Positions 1 to 8,438 of a stretch of 64,000 nucleotides of DNA are shown here, in pieces (the first letter of the stretch is position 1; every line of letters starts with the position of its first letter). Source of the stretch: Phytohabitans sp036906915 (GTDB taxonomy: Bacteria > Actinomycetota > Actinomycetes > Mycobacteriales > Micromonosporaceae); the NCBI RefSeq assembly GCF_036906915.1, contig NZ_JBAKHX010000020.1, positions 1 to 64,000 on the forward strand, in the 5' to 3' direction. The translations under genes were made by a program, and so were the position numbers. A model generated the notes under the pieces. It did no database searches and was not told where the DNA came from. It saw nothing but the letters and a program-made list of their open reading frames with translations.

Positions 1-52
1 GCGCCCGCCCGCTGCGCCCGCCCGCTGCGCCCGGCCGCGGCGCCCGGCCGCG
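1..52. repeat. GC-rich 13-bp tandem array
   Basis: Two copies of GCGCCCGCCCGCT (1-13, 14-26) are followed by two copies of GCGCCCGGCCGCG (27-39, 40-52). The array may begin before the window. It lies just outside the first 76-bp palindromic element. Apart from these repeats I see nothing gene-like in 1-305. Confidence 0.85.
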
Positions 53-75
53 GCGCGCCCCGCCCCTGGCCCGCC

Positions 76-151
76 GATCAAGGGCAACCCCATGGATCAA
101 GGGCAAATGCACGTGGATCGGAGATCCAACCACGTGCATTTGCCCTTGATC
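76..151 (+). repeat. 76-bp GATCAAGG palindromic element, copy 1
   Basis: This is the best-preserved copy of an eight-member family. It has a lone GATCAAGGG word at 76, then 19 bp later (95) a 22-bp arm starting GATCAAGGGCAAATGCACGT, a 13-nt loop (117-129, containing GAGATCCAA), and a perfect 22-bp inverted arm at 130-151. The right end is followed by CGACGG. It sits 154 bp beyond the stop codon of the ABC permease gene, with its right end facing that stop. No coding capacity is evident. Function is unknown; an RNA hairpin in the 3' UTR, a REP/MITE-like mobile repeat and a protein-binding site are all possible. Confidence 0.9.
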
Positions 152-218
152 GACGGACCCGGAGCGCCCGCGCGCTGGCGCGCGAGGCGCGCCGCCACGC
201 GGCGGCCAGGCGCGCCGT

Positions 219-260
219 GGACCAAACGCCACGGACCAAGCACCACGGACCAAGCACCAC
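219..260. repeat. 14-bp tandem repeat, 3 units
   Basis: Three 14-bp units of the form GGACCAAGCACCAC (219-232 variant, 233-246, 247-260) followed by a partial unit. They lie between palindromic element copy 1 and the 3' end of the permease gene, on the right-hand side of the element. Confidence 0.85.
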
Positions 261-305
261 GGACCGGGCGCCGCGTGAGGCGGTGACCGGGTCGGAAGCC
301 CGGGC

Positions 306-1501
306 TCAGGGGGCGGCCAGGGCCTCCGTCGGCGATAGGCGGGCGGCTCGCACAGCCGGGTACAGGCCGGCCACGGCGCCGATGAACAGGGTCGCCGCCA
401 GGCCACCTCCCATGGCCCACACGGGTACCACGGTCGGCCAGCCTTGGGTCGTGGCGTACGCCGCTGTCACGGCTGTGCCCACCGCCACGCCGCCCGCCCC
501 GCCGAGCAGCGACAGCAGCAGGGACTCGGCAAGGAACTGCACCCGCACCTGACCTCGTGTCGCGCCCAGTGAGCGCCGCAAACCGATCTCCGCGCGCCGC
601 TCCAGCACCGAGATGACCATGGTGTTGGCCACCCCGACGCCGCCGACGAGCAGCGCCACCGCGCCCAGGCCCAGCAACAGCCCGGTGAACGCCCGGTCGG
701 CGGCCTGTTTGGCGGCCAGCGCGTCGGACGGGCGGGACACCTTGACCTCGCTGGGCGCCTCGGGGTTGGCGGTCGCTGCCAGCACGTCTCGCACGGCTGG
801 CACCGCCGACTCGCGCGCCCGGGTGTAGATGGTGGTGGGGAGCCCATCGAAGTCTACATAGGACTCCGCAGCCGGCCATCCGATGAGGGCGGCCACATCG
901 AGCTCCGGGGCCAGCGGCACCGGCGCCAGGATGCCCACCACCGTGAACCACTCGTCGCCTACGAGTACCCGCACGTCCTCGCCAGCTGTGCCGATCCCGA
1001 GTCGTTGCGCGGCGGCGCTGCCGAGCACCACGGCCGGGTACCGTGAGGTGGCCTCGTTCAGCCACGTGCCGCGGGCCACTGTGGCGCCCACAGTGGACAG
1101 CAGGTCGAGGCGGGTCGCAAGCGCCAGCAAGCCGTTCGTCTCCACCTCGGGGATCTGGTCTGAGCGGTACACGCGGGCGTCGGCCACCCGTCCGGTCGCC
1201 GAGACGTCGGTGACCGGGCCGATCCGCTCGACCATCGCGACCGATTCGGTGGGCAGCGTCGCGGGCGCGCCGAACAGATCGTTGCCCGGGCCGGCGGTGA
1301 GCAGGTTGGTGCCGAGGGCTTCGAGGGTGCGTTCCAGGTCGGCGCGGCTCGACGTGGACACGCCGACCACCGCCACCATCGCCGCGATGCCGATCGCGAT
1401 TCCCAGCGCGGACAGGAACGCCCGCATAGGCCGGGTCCGCAGCCCGGCGCCACCCACACGCACCAGATCAGCCGCGCCCAGCCGTGCCGGTACCAACGCG
1501 T

Positions 1502-1505
<4 letters not shown>
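306..1505 (-). CDS. MacB/FtsX-type ABC transporter permease
   Basis: Membrane subunit of a MacAB-like ABC exporter, 399 aa. One transmembrane segment lies near the N-terminus (about residues 29-49). A large extracytoplasmic MacB core-like domain follows, and three C-terminal helices sit at about 272-300, 321-348 and 360-385, the FtsX four-helix plan. The C-terminal helices flank the conserved ERRAEIGLRRSLGA stretch, which is typical of this family. The chosen start is GTG at 1505, which overlaps the TGA of the ATPase gene (GTGA), indicating translational coupling. It is the last gene of the lipoprotein-adaptor-ATPase-permease operon. The substrate cannot be read from sequence; related systems export peptides, antibiotics or lipids, or respond to cell-envelope stress. 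Confidence 0.9.
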
Positions 1506-2157
<652 letters not shown>

Positions 2158-2161
<4 letters not shown>

Positions 2162-3219
2162 CCTGCCACCCCAATGGACGCGCCTTCGACCAGGCCGTCG
2201 CCGGTCACCTCGACCCGGCCGCCGGAGAACAGGCCCAGCTCCACCGGGACGATCCGGGTGCCGGTGCCCTCGACGACCTGTACGCCGTAACCGCCCTCGG
2301 CCAGCGCGAGCAGCGCCGCCACCGGCACGCTCAAGACGTTTTCCCGCTTCGACGCCACGAACGTGACCTCGACCGTGGCCCGGTCCAGCGTGCCGAGACC
2401 CTTCTGGTCGGTGAGCGCGAGCGTCACCTCCAGCCGAGTCTCCGGTTCCTGGTTCTGGCCGCCCGGGTCGATGATGGTGTCCACCGCGGACACCGTGCCC
2501 GGCACCGCCTTTCCGTCGGGCAGCTCCACCGAAGCCGCGGCGCCCTTGCCCGCCAGCCGCTGCTGGTCGATGTCGAGCTCCACCGTGACCACCCGGGTCG
2601 TGCCGGTGTAGGAGAGCACCTGCCGGCCCGGTCCCGTGGCGTCACCGACCTGCGCCTGGAGGTCGTACACCCGCACGTCTCCGGGCGCGTACACGACCTG
2701 CCCGGCCCGCACCCGCCCGGTCTCGGGCAGCCCCAGGTCCTCCTGCCACTGCTCGACGGCCGCGGCGGTCGACGACGTGTACTCGTCGTCCACAGTGAAC
2801 CCGTCGTAGCCGAGGGCGGCGAGGTTCTCCTCGAAGAGCTTGATGTCGGCGCCTTCGACACCGGTGCGAAGGTCGCGGTACATCGGCAACCGCCCCCGCA
2901 TCAGCACCACCGGTTCGTTGTCCACTGTGTACAGGCGCTGGCCGCGCTTGACGGTGGCGCCCTCGGTGGGGAGCCACGTGACAGTGCCCGGGAGCTTGCC
3001 GCTCACCGCTGTCTCGGTGCCGTACCCGAGCGTGCCGTCCACCGTCTCCGAGTCGGTCAGCGTCGACCGGGTCACCTGCGCCGTAGTGGGCGGGAGGCTA
3101 CTGGTGCCGGCCGCGCCGCCACTGGTACCGCCGAAGCCGACCGCCGCGGCGGTGCCACCCGCCGCGGCGACTGCGACCCCGGCGGCGACCAGGACCTTGG
3201 CGCGTCGCCGCCGGCTCAT
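2158..3219 (-). CDS. ABC exporter adaptor with peptidoglycan-binding domain
   Basis: Extracytoplasmic HlyD/MacA-like adaptor, 353 aa. It has a short Arg-rich N-terminus (MSRRRR) and an Ala/Gly/Val-rich membrane anchor to about residue 33. Then comes a biotinyl-lipoyl-like segment interrupted by a PG_binding_1-type repeat (GADIKLFEENLAALGYDGF, then AVEQWQEDLGL), and a C-terminal barrel region with VPVAALLALAEGGYGVQVV. Peptidoglycan-binding inserts are common in actinobacterial and firmicute adaptors and would tether the complex to the wall. Start ATG 3219 overlaps the previous stop (ATGA) and is preceded by a strong GGAGGGG ribosome site; longer upstream starts would run inside the lipoprotein gene. 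Confidence 0.88.
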
Positions 3220-3746
3220 CCGGCCCCTCCGGCGCGCTGCGGCCGCAGGCTCTCGCAGGTCTTCTGCGCGGCCTGGAAGGTCGCGCTGTTCGGGTCGAGC
3301 CCGCTGTCCGGACCACCGCGCAGCATGATGCCGCCGGTCTCCGGGTCGGGGTCGGGGAAGGCCGTCACCCCGTTGTCCCGCATGCACTTCGAGTACTGCC
3401 GTGCCTTCTCCATGTCGGCCGCGTTCATCCGGCGCATCTCGCCGCCGTTCGGCAGCAACTGCCGGCATTTGGCCATCGCGGCGTCGGTCTTCGCCGGGTC
3501 GCTGCCCTGGATGCGGATGCCGCCGCCCGGCTCGGGGTCGGGCATGTCGACGCCCTCGCCACGCATGCACGCGGTGAACTTGAGCATCTGTTCCTCGCGG
3601 TCACCCGATGCCGAGCCCGCCGGCGCGGACGCGCTCGGACTCGCCGCCGAGCCGTTACCCGCCGTCGCGATGCCGCCATCCTCGGTTTCGCCGCCGCACG
3701 CGGTCAGCGCGAAAGCGAGCGCCGCGACCGCCAACACCAGTCTCAT
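3216..3746 (-). CDS. Putative lipoprotein with two Cys-Met-Arg repeats
   Basis: Exported lipoprotein of 176 aa and first gene of the ABC operon. The N-terminus is a lipoprotein signal with lipobox LTAC followed by GG, then a Ser/Ala/Gly-rich linker. The mature part holds two similar modules, FTACMRGEGVDMPDPEP and YSKCMRDNGVTAFPDPDP, each with one Cys, a D/E-G/N-GV turn and a Pro-Asp motif, followed by a final TCESL. Small lipoproteins of this kind often precede peptidoglycan-binding adaptor/MacAB genes in actinobacteria; no biochemical role is known to me. ATG 3746 has GGAG 7 nt upstream; a TTG one codon earlier is less likely. Confidence 0.75.
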   Translation of the reverse strand: MRLVLAVAALAFALTACGGETEDGGIATAGNGSAASPSASAPAGSASGDREEQMLKFTACMRGEGVDMPDPEPGGGIRIQGSDPAKTDAAMAKCRQLLPNGGEMRRMNAADMEKARQYSKCMRDNGVTAFPDPDPETGGIMLRGGPDSGLDPNSATFQAAQKTCESLRPQRAGGAG

Positions 3747-3817
3747 CAAGAAACTCCTTCAACACAGGGAAACCGACCGAAGGCAGTGAACGCGGGCGGC
3801 GGTTACCTAACGGTTTC

Positions 3818-3837
3818 TTCCGGCGTTAACGCCGGAA
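3818..3837. promoter_or_regulatory. Perfect 20-bp palindrome in divergent promoter
   Basis: A perfect palindrome of ten-base arms (TTCCGGCGTT and its complement) lies between the divergent lipoprotein operon and response-regulator gene, just upstream of the latter's -10 element. It is a candidate operator for the adjacent response regulator or another factor. Nearby GTTACCTAACG and GCGTTAACG resemble a direct repeat, the usual site layout for OmpR-type regulators. Confidence 0.5.
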
Positions 3838-3852
3838 CAACATCGCGGCCGG

Positions 3853-3858
3853 TAATCA
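3853..3858 (+). promoter_or_regulatory. -10 element of a probable leaderless promoter
   Basis: TAATCA lies 7 nt before the ATG of the response regulator and no ribosome site is present, fitting a leaderless transcript. No convincing -35 is seen; the 20-bp palindrome occupies that position, which suggests activation or repression there. Confidence 0.45.
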
Positions 3859-3865
3859 TTGGACG

Positions 3866-4522
3866 ATGCGTGTACTGGTCGTCGAAGACGAGCGACTGCT
3901 GGCCGACCTGATCGCGAGGTGGCTGCGGGGCGAGGCACACGCGGTCGACGTCGCGTACGACGGAGACGCCGCCCTGGAACGGCTGGGCGTCAACGACTAC
4001 GACGTGGTGGTACTGGACCGCGACCTGCCCGTCGTGCACGGCGACGACGTCTGCCGCGCCCTCGTCGACTCGGGAGCCGAGGCCCGGGTACTCATGCTTA
4101 CCGCCGCCGCCGAGATCGGTGACCGGGTCGCGGGCCTGTCGCTCGGCGCCGACGACTACCTGCCGAAGCCGTTCGCCTTTCCGGAGTTGGGCGCCCGGGT
4201 GCTGGCGCTCGGCCGGCGCAGCCGGCCCGCGGCGCCGCCGGTGTTGGACCGCGCGGGCATCAGGCTCGACATGCCGCGCCGCGAGGTGTACCGGAATGGC
4301 CGGTACATCGCGCTGTCCCGCAAGGAGTTCGCGATGCTCGCCGAGCTGATGCGCGCCGACGGGGCGGTGGTCAGCGCCGAGCACCTGTTGGAGAAGGTGT
4401 GGGACGAGCACGCCGACCCGTTCACCGCCTCGGTGCGGGTCACGGTGCTCAAGCTGCGCCGCAAGCTCGGCGACCCGCCGGTCATCGAGACCGTGCCCGG
4501 CGAGGGGTACCAGATCCGATGA
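3866..4522 (+). CDS. OmpR-family response regulator
   Basis: DNA-binding response regulator, 218 aa. The receiver domain (about 1-115) has acidic pocket E7-D8, phospho-acceptor D51 in VVVLDRDLP, T/S switch in LMLTA and the conserved Lys in YLPKPF. A Trans_reg_C winged helix follows (about 125-218) with RKEFAMLAELMRADG, VRVTVLKLRRKLGDP and the terminal PGEGYQIR. It forms an operon with the sensor kinase (ATGA overlap) and is divergent from the MacAB-type export operon, which it probably controls. The start follows a -10-like TAATCA by 7 nt, so the mRNA is probably leaderless. Confidence 0.95.
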   Translation: MRVLVVEDERLLADLIARWLRGEAHAVDVAYDGDAALERLGVNDYDVVVLDRDLPVVHGDDVCRALVDSGAEARVLMLTAAAEIGDRVAGLSLGADDYLPKPFAFPELGARVLALGRRSRPAAPPVLDRAGIRLDMPRREVYRNGRYIALSRKEFAMLAELMRADGAVVSAEHLLEKVWDEHADPFTASVRVTVLKLRRKLGDPPVIETVPGEGYQIR

Positions 4523-5667
4523 GGCGTCTGCCGATCCGCGCCCGCTTGACCGTCCTCTATGGAGCGTTGGTGTTCGCCGCCGGCGTCGTCATACTCGCCC
4601 TGACCTACGTCCTGCTGGGCCAACGGCTCGGGGTCAAGGTCCTCGCGACATACAACCGGCCGCCCGGCTCAGAGCTGCCGAACGTGACGTACGGCACCGA
4701 GATGTCGGACCAGCTCCGGGATGCCGCGCTTACCAATCTGCTCACCCAGGGCGGCATCGCGCTCGCGGTGGTGACCGCGGTCGCGGTCGCGCTTGGCTGG
4801 CTGCTGGCCGACCGGGCGCTGCGACCGTTGCATCGCATCACCGAGACCGCGCACCGGATCGCGGACGCGCCCGTCGCCGACCGGAGCCTGCACGAGCGGA
4901 TCGCGCTCACCGGCCCGCGCGACGAGATCAAGGTGCTGGCGGACGCGTTCGACACCATGCTGGAACGCCTCGATCGCTCGTTCGACGTGCAGCGCCGCTT
5001 CGTCGCGAACGCCTCGCACGAGCTGCGCACGCCGCTCACGCTCAGCCGGGCGGTGCTGGAGTACACCGCGCACCGGGAGGCGGTCACGCCCGAGGTCCGG
5101 CAGCTCACCGACCTGCTGCTCGACATCAACGCGCGGCACGAGCGGCTCATCAACGGCCTGCTGCTGCTCGCCCGCTCGGAAAACGAGATGGTCGACCAGA
5201 CGCTGGTGGACCTCGCCGACGTCGTCGAGCACACGATCGGCCTCCTCGGGCCGGAGGCTGACAAGGACGGCATCACGGTCGGCTGTCCGGACCCCGCCGA
5301 GGCGTTCACGCTCGGCGACCCGGTGCTGCTCGAACGCCTCGTGCAGAACCTCGTCGAGAACGGCATCCGGCACAACACCGGAGACGGCGGCTGGGTGCGC
5401 GCCGCCTGCCGGACCCTGCCCGAGGGCCAGGTCGAGCTGACCGTCAGCAACTCGGGGCCGGTGGTGCCCCGGTACGAGATCCCGGGACTGTTCGAGCCGT
5501 TCCGCCGGTTCGGCAGGGAGCGGACGAGCCACGCCCGTGGCGCGGGCCTCGGCCTGTCGATCGTGCGGTCGGTAGCCCGCGCGCACGGCGGCGACGTCAC
5601 CGCCGACCCCCGCGAGGGCGGCGGCCTGACCGTCCGCGTCACCCTCCCCGCCGCTCCCCCTCTGTGA
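4519..5667 (+). CDS. Two-component sensor histidine kinase
   Basis: Membrane histidine kinase, 382 aa. Two transmembrane helices (about 12-34 and 78-97) enclose a small extracellular sensor loop of roughly 45 residues, too short for a large ligand pocket. HAMP follows (about 98-150), then HisKA with phospho-acceptor H167 in FVANASHELRTPLT. The ATPase domain has N-box NLVENGIRHN, F-box FEPFRRFGR and G2-box GAGLGLSIV. Start ATG 4519 overlaps the regulator stop (ATGA). Its 3' end overlaps the convergent lyase gene by 29 bp. A short loop would suit intramembrane sensing together with the ABC exporter; that link is inferred only from position. Confidence 0.93.
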   Translation: MRRLPIRARLTVLYGALVFAAGVVILALTYVLLGQRLGVKVLATYNRPPGSELPNVTYGTEMSDQLRDAALTNLLTQGGIALAVVTAVAVALGWLLADRALRPLHRITETAHRIADAPVADRSLHERIALTGPRDEIKVLADAFDTMLERLDRSFDVQRRFVANASHELRTPLTLSRAVLEYTAHREAVTPEVRQLTDLLLDINARHERLINGLLLLARSENEMVDQTLVDLADVVEHTIGLLGPEADKDGITVGCPDPAEAFTLGDPVLLERLVQNLVENGIRHNTGDGGWVRAACRTLPEGQVELTVSNSGPVVPRYEIPGLFEPFRRFGRERTSHARGAGLGLSIVRSVARAHGGDVTADPREGGGLTVRVTLPAAPPL

Positions 5668-6436
5668 GGATCGCCGCCAATAGCGTCGCGGTGTGCGCTG
5701 TTGTCGCGCGGTACAAGCCGGCGCCGTGGCTGATGCGGGCCACACCCAGGGCGGCCAGGTCCGCGACGGCCGGCCCGCCGAGGCGGGCCAGGACGTTCAC
5801 GCGGCCGGCGGTGGCCTCGACCAGTGCGGGGACGTCCGCGTCGCGGGCGGCGATCGGGTACACGCAGTCGGCGCCCGCCGCCAGGTAGCGGCGCGACCGT
5901 GCGACCGCCTCGTCGAGCGGGCCGGCCACCCCGGCGATGTACGCGTCGACCCGCGCGTTGACGACAAGGTCGACGCCCGCCTCGACGGCCGCGGCGCGCA
6001 CGGCCGCGAGGAGGTCGGCCTGCTCGCCGGCGTCCACCAATTCTCCGGTACGGGGATCCGAGTCTTCGAGGTTGCAGCCCACCGCCCCCGTGGCGGCGAG
6101 CCGCTCGACCAGTTCGGCTGGGCGCATCCGGTACCCGCGCTCCAGGTCGGCGGTGACCGGTACCTCGACAGCCCGGACCATCCGCGCGACCGCGTCGAGC
6201 ATCTCCCCCGCCGGGGTGGTCTCGCCGTCGGCGTACCCGAGCACCTCCGCGACCGCGGCGCTGCTGGTCGCGACGGCCGCGAACCCCGCAGCCTGGGTGG
6301 CGCGCGCGGACGCCGCGTCCCACGCGTTGGCCAGTATGAGCGGGTCTCCCGGGCGGTGCAGCACGCGCAGCGCCGCCGCGCGGGCGGCGAGCCCCGGCCC
6401 CGGATCGCGAGCGAAGGCGCCGACAGCGGACTTCAT
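5639..6436 (-). CDS. Isocitrate lyase/PEP mutase family protein
   Basis: Cytoplasmic (beta/alpha)8-barrel enzyme, 265 aa, of the PEP mutase/methylisocitrate lyase superfamily. Metal- and substrate-site motifs are present as VTADLERGY (usually DxDxGYG) and GCNLEDSDP. The KKCGH signature of true isocitrate lyases is absent, so it is an uncharacterised family member that cleaves or rearranges an unknown 2-oxo/carboxy substrate. The product reads APLAQ-free and ends at residues GERRGG, overlapping the kinase gene on the other strand. Start ATG 6436 overlaps the stop of the AhpD-like gene (ATGA); a GTG at 6448 would extend it by four residues. Confidence 0.8.
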   Translation of the reverse strand: MKSAVGAFARDPGPGLAARAAALRVLHRPGDPLILANAWDAASARATQAAGFAAVATSSAAVAEVLGYADGETTPAGEMLDAVARMVRAVEVPVTADLERGYRMRPAELVERLAATGAVGCNLEDSDPRTGELVDAGEQADLLAAVRAAAVEAGVDLVVNARVDAYIAGVAGPLDEAVARSRRYLAAGADCVYPIAARDADVPALVEATAGRVNVLARLGGPAVADLAALGVARISHGAGLYRATTAHTATLLAAILTEGERRGG

Positions 6437-6894
6437 GACAGCGGCCACGGGTGCGCGACGGCGCCGAGCCGGTTCCAGGCGTTGATGACCGTGATCGTCC
6501 AGATCAGCTCGGCTAGCTCCTTCTCGGAGAACTCGGCCGCCGCCCGCCCGTACACCTCGTCGCTGACGGGGCCGTCAGTCAGCCGGGTGGCGGCTTCGGT
6601 CAGCTCCAGGGCGGCCCGCTCGCGCGCGGTGAAGAACGGCGTCTCCCGCCACACCGCCAGCGCGTAGATGCGGCGCTCGGGCTCGCCGGCCTCGCGCAGG
6701 TCGCGGCTGTGCGTGTCGACGCAGTACGCGCAGCCGTTGAGCTGCGAGGCACGGGCGCGCACGAGGTCGAGCAGGACGGGCTCGAGGTCGGTTTTGCGGG
6801 ACGCCGCGTCGAGGCTGTTCATGGCGCGGTTGATGTGCGGGGCGAGCGTGTCCACCGCCAGGCGGACGGTGCCGGTCGTCGTTGTCATGCCCAT
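6433..6894 (-). CDS. Carboxymuconolactone decarboxylase/AhpD-like protein
   Basis: Small all-alpha protein, 153 aa, of the CMD/AhpD fold. The redox motif is C55-x-x-C58-x-x-x-H62 in GCAYCVDTHSRDL, the signature of the peroxidase-like alkylhydroperoxidase AhpD core family. It is the first gene of a two-gene operon with the lyase, is divergent from the MocR regulator, and probably takes part in thiol-dependent peroxide removal or acts as a partner of the lyase. Two in-frame ATGs (6894, 6888) are possible starts. No clear ribosome site is visible for either. Confidence 0.85.
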   Translation of the reverse strand: MGMTTTTGTVRLAVDTLAPHINRAMNSLDAASRKTDLEPVLLDLVRARASQLNGCAYCVDTHSRDLREAGEPERRIYALAVWRETPFFTARERAALELTEAATRLTDGPVSDEVYGRAAAEFSEKELAELIWTITVINAWNRLGAVAHPWPLS

Positions 6895-6921
6895 GACGCT
6901 ACGGAGTAAGTGGCTCCGCGC

Positions 6922-6927
6922 TAAGGT
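6922..6927 (+). promoter_or_regulatory. -10 element for mocR-type gene (leaderless)
   Basis: TAAGGT (TAnnnT pattern) ends 8 nt before the GTG start, with no ribosome site between. The intergenic gap to the divergent AhpD-like gene is only 41 bp, so a regulator bound here would affect both directions. Confidence 0.45.
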
Positions 6928-6935
6928 CCAACATC

Positions 6936-8330
6936 GTGCCGCAAAATTGGGCCACTTTCGGTGGCGACCTGCATCTTGACCTGGCCGTCGGCGGTGGCAG
7001 CCGGCGGGCCGGGCTGGAGCGCGCGCTGCGTGACGCGATCCGGGCCGGACGGCTCACGCCGGGCACCCGGCTCCCCTCCACCCGCGGCCTGGCCACCGAG
7101 CTCGGCCTCGCCCGCAACACCGTCAGCGCGGCCTACGACCAGCTCGTCGCCGAGGGCTACCTCGCCGCCCGGCACGGCTCGGGCACGGTGGTCGCGGGGC
7201 TGCCGCACCCGCCGCACCCGACCTCGCCTCCGGCGCCGCCGGAGGCGGCAGCGCCGCGCTACGACCTGCGGCCCGGCAGCCCCGACGTGTCGACGTTCCC
7301 CACCACGGCGTGGGTCCGGTCGCTGCGGCGCGCGCTCGCCACGGCGCCCGCCAGCCGGTACGACTACGGCGCGCCCGCCGGCACGCGCGAGCTGCGCACG
7401 GTTCTTTCCGAGTACCTGGGCCGCGCCCGCGGCGTGCTCGCGAGCCCGGAGCGCATCGTGGTGACGTCCGGGTACGTGCAGGCGCTGGCACTGCTGGCCG
7501 GGGTGGTCGAAGGTCAGATCGCCACCGAGGATCCGGGCCTGCCCTTCCATCGGGAGCTGATCCGCCGCCACGGGCGCGGGGTGGCGCCGATTCCCGTGGA
7601 CCGTCACGGCGTGCGCGCCGATCTGCTGTCCACAAAGGAGCGAGCGGTCCTGGTCACGCCGGCGCACCAGTACCCGACCGGGGCCACCCTGGCACCCGGC
7701 CGCCGCAACTCGCTCACCGAGTGGGCCCGCGCCACGGGCGGGTTGATCGTCGAAGACGACTACGACGGCGAGTTCCGGTACGACCGGCAGCCCGTCGGGG
7801 CGCTGCAGGGCATGGCGCCCGACCACGTCGTCTACATCGGCACCGCCTCGAAGACCCTCGGCCCGGCGCTGCGGCTGGCCTGGATGGTGCTGCCCGCACA
7901 CCTCGTCGAACCGGTCACCGACGCCAAACGGTACGCCGACGCCCACACCGAAAGCCTCGGGCAACTCGCTCTTGCCGACCTGATCGCCACACACGGGTAC
8001 GACCGGCACGTGCGGGCCTGCCGCCTCCGGTACCGTCGGCGCCGTGACCTGCTGGTTGCCCGCCTTGGCCGGCGGCACCCGCTGGGTGGGATCGCAGCTG
8101 GTCTCCATGCGATGATCACCCTGCCCGCTGGCGGGCCCACGGAAGGCGAGGTGCTTGCCACCGCCGCCGACCGCGGACTCGCCGTCGGCGAGCTGGGCAG
8201 CCACTGGCACACCGTCGGCACCGGGGCCGGCGAGCGCCCGCAGGGCATCATCGTGGGCTACGGCACGCCGCCGGAGCGCGGATACCTCGCGGCGCTCGAC
8301 ACCCTCGCAAGGGTGCTGCGGGGCGTCTAG
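6936..8330 (+). CDS. MocR-type GntR/aminotransferase regulator
   Basis: PLP-dependent transcription factor, 464 aa, the usual MocR/PdxR length. An N-terminal GntR winged helix (about 15-85: RAGLERALRDAIRAGRLTPG, TRLPSTRGLATELGLARNTV) is joined by a Pro-rich linker to a fold-type I aminotransferase domain. The PLP Schiff-base Lys lies in YIGTASKTLGPALRL and the conserved Asp/Tyr in VEDDYDGEFRYD. It is divergent from the AhpD-like/lyase pair across 41 bp and probably regulates them and itself. No pdxS/pdxT is present here, so it need not control vitamin B6 synthesis. GTG start chosen from the -10 spacing. Confidence 0.93.
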   Translation: MPQNWATFGGDLHLDLAVGGGSRRAGLERALRDAIRAGRLTPGTRLPSTRGLATELGLARNTVSAAYDQLVAEGYLAARHGSGTVVAGLPHPPHPTSPPAPPEAAAPRYDLRPGSPDVSTFPTTAWVRSLRRALATAPASRYDYGAPAGTRELRTVLSEYLGRARGVLASPERIVVTSGYVQALALLAGVVEGQIATEDPGLPFHRELIRRHGRGVAPIPVDRHGVRADLLSTKERAVLVTPAHQYPTGATLAPGRRNSLTEWARATGGLIVEDDYDGEFRYDRQPVGALQGMAPDHVVYIGTASKTLGPALRLAWMVLPAHLVEPVTDAKRYADAHTESLGQLALADLIATHGYDRHVRACRLRYRRRRDLLVARLGRRHPLGGIAAGLHAMITLPAGGPTEGEVLATAADRGLAVGELGSHWHTVGTGAGERPQGIIVGYGTPPERGYLAALDTLARVLRGV

Positions 8331-8438
8331 CGGGCACACCACGACGGCGTGGGCACCATGAAGGCGGCGCGGGCACACCAGGGCGGCGCCGGGGCGGCAG
8401 ACTTAGGCGGCACGCCCCACCAGGCAGAGGAGCTTTCG

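Noticed and set aside
4399..4518. Longer N-terminus for the histidine kinase
   Set aside because: It would overlap the response regulator by 120 bp; the ATGA overlap at 4519 gives the expected first helix.
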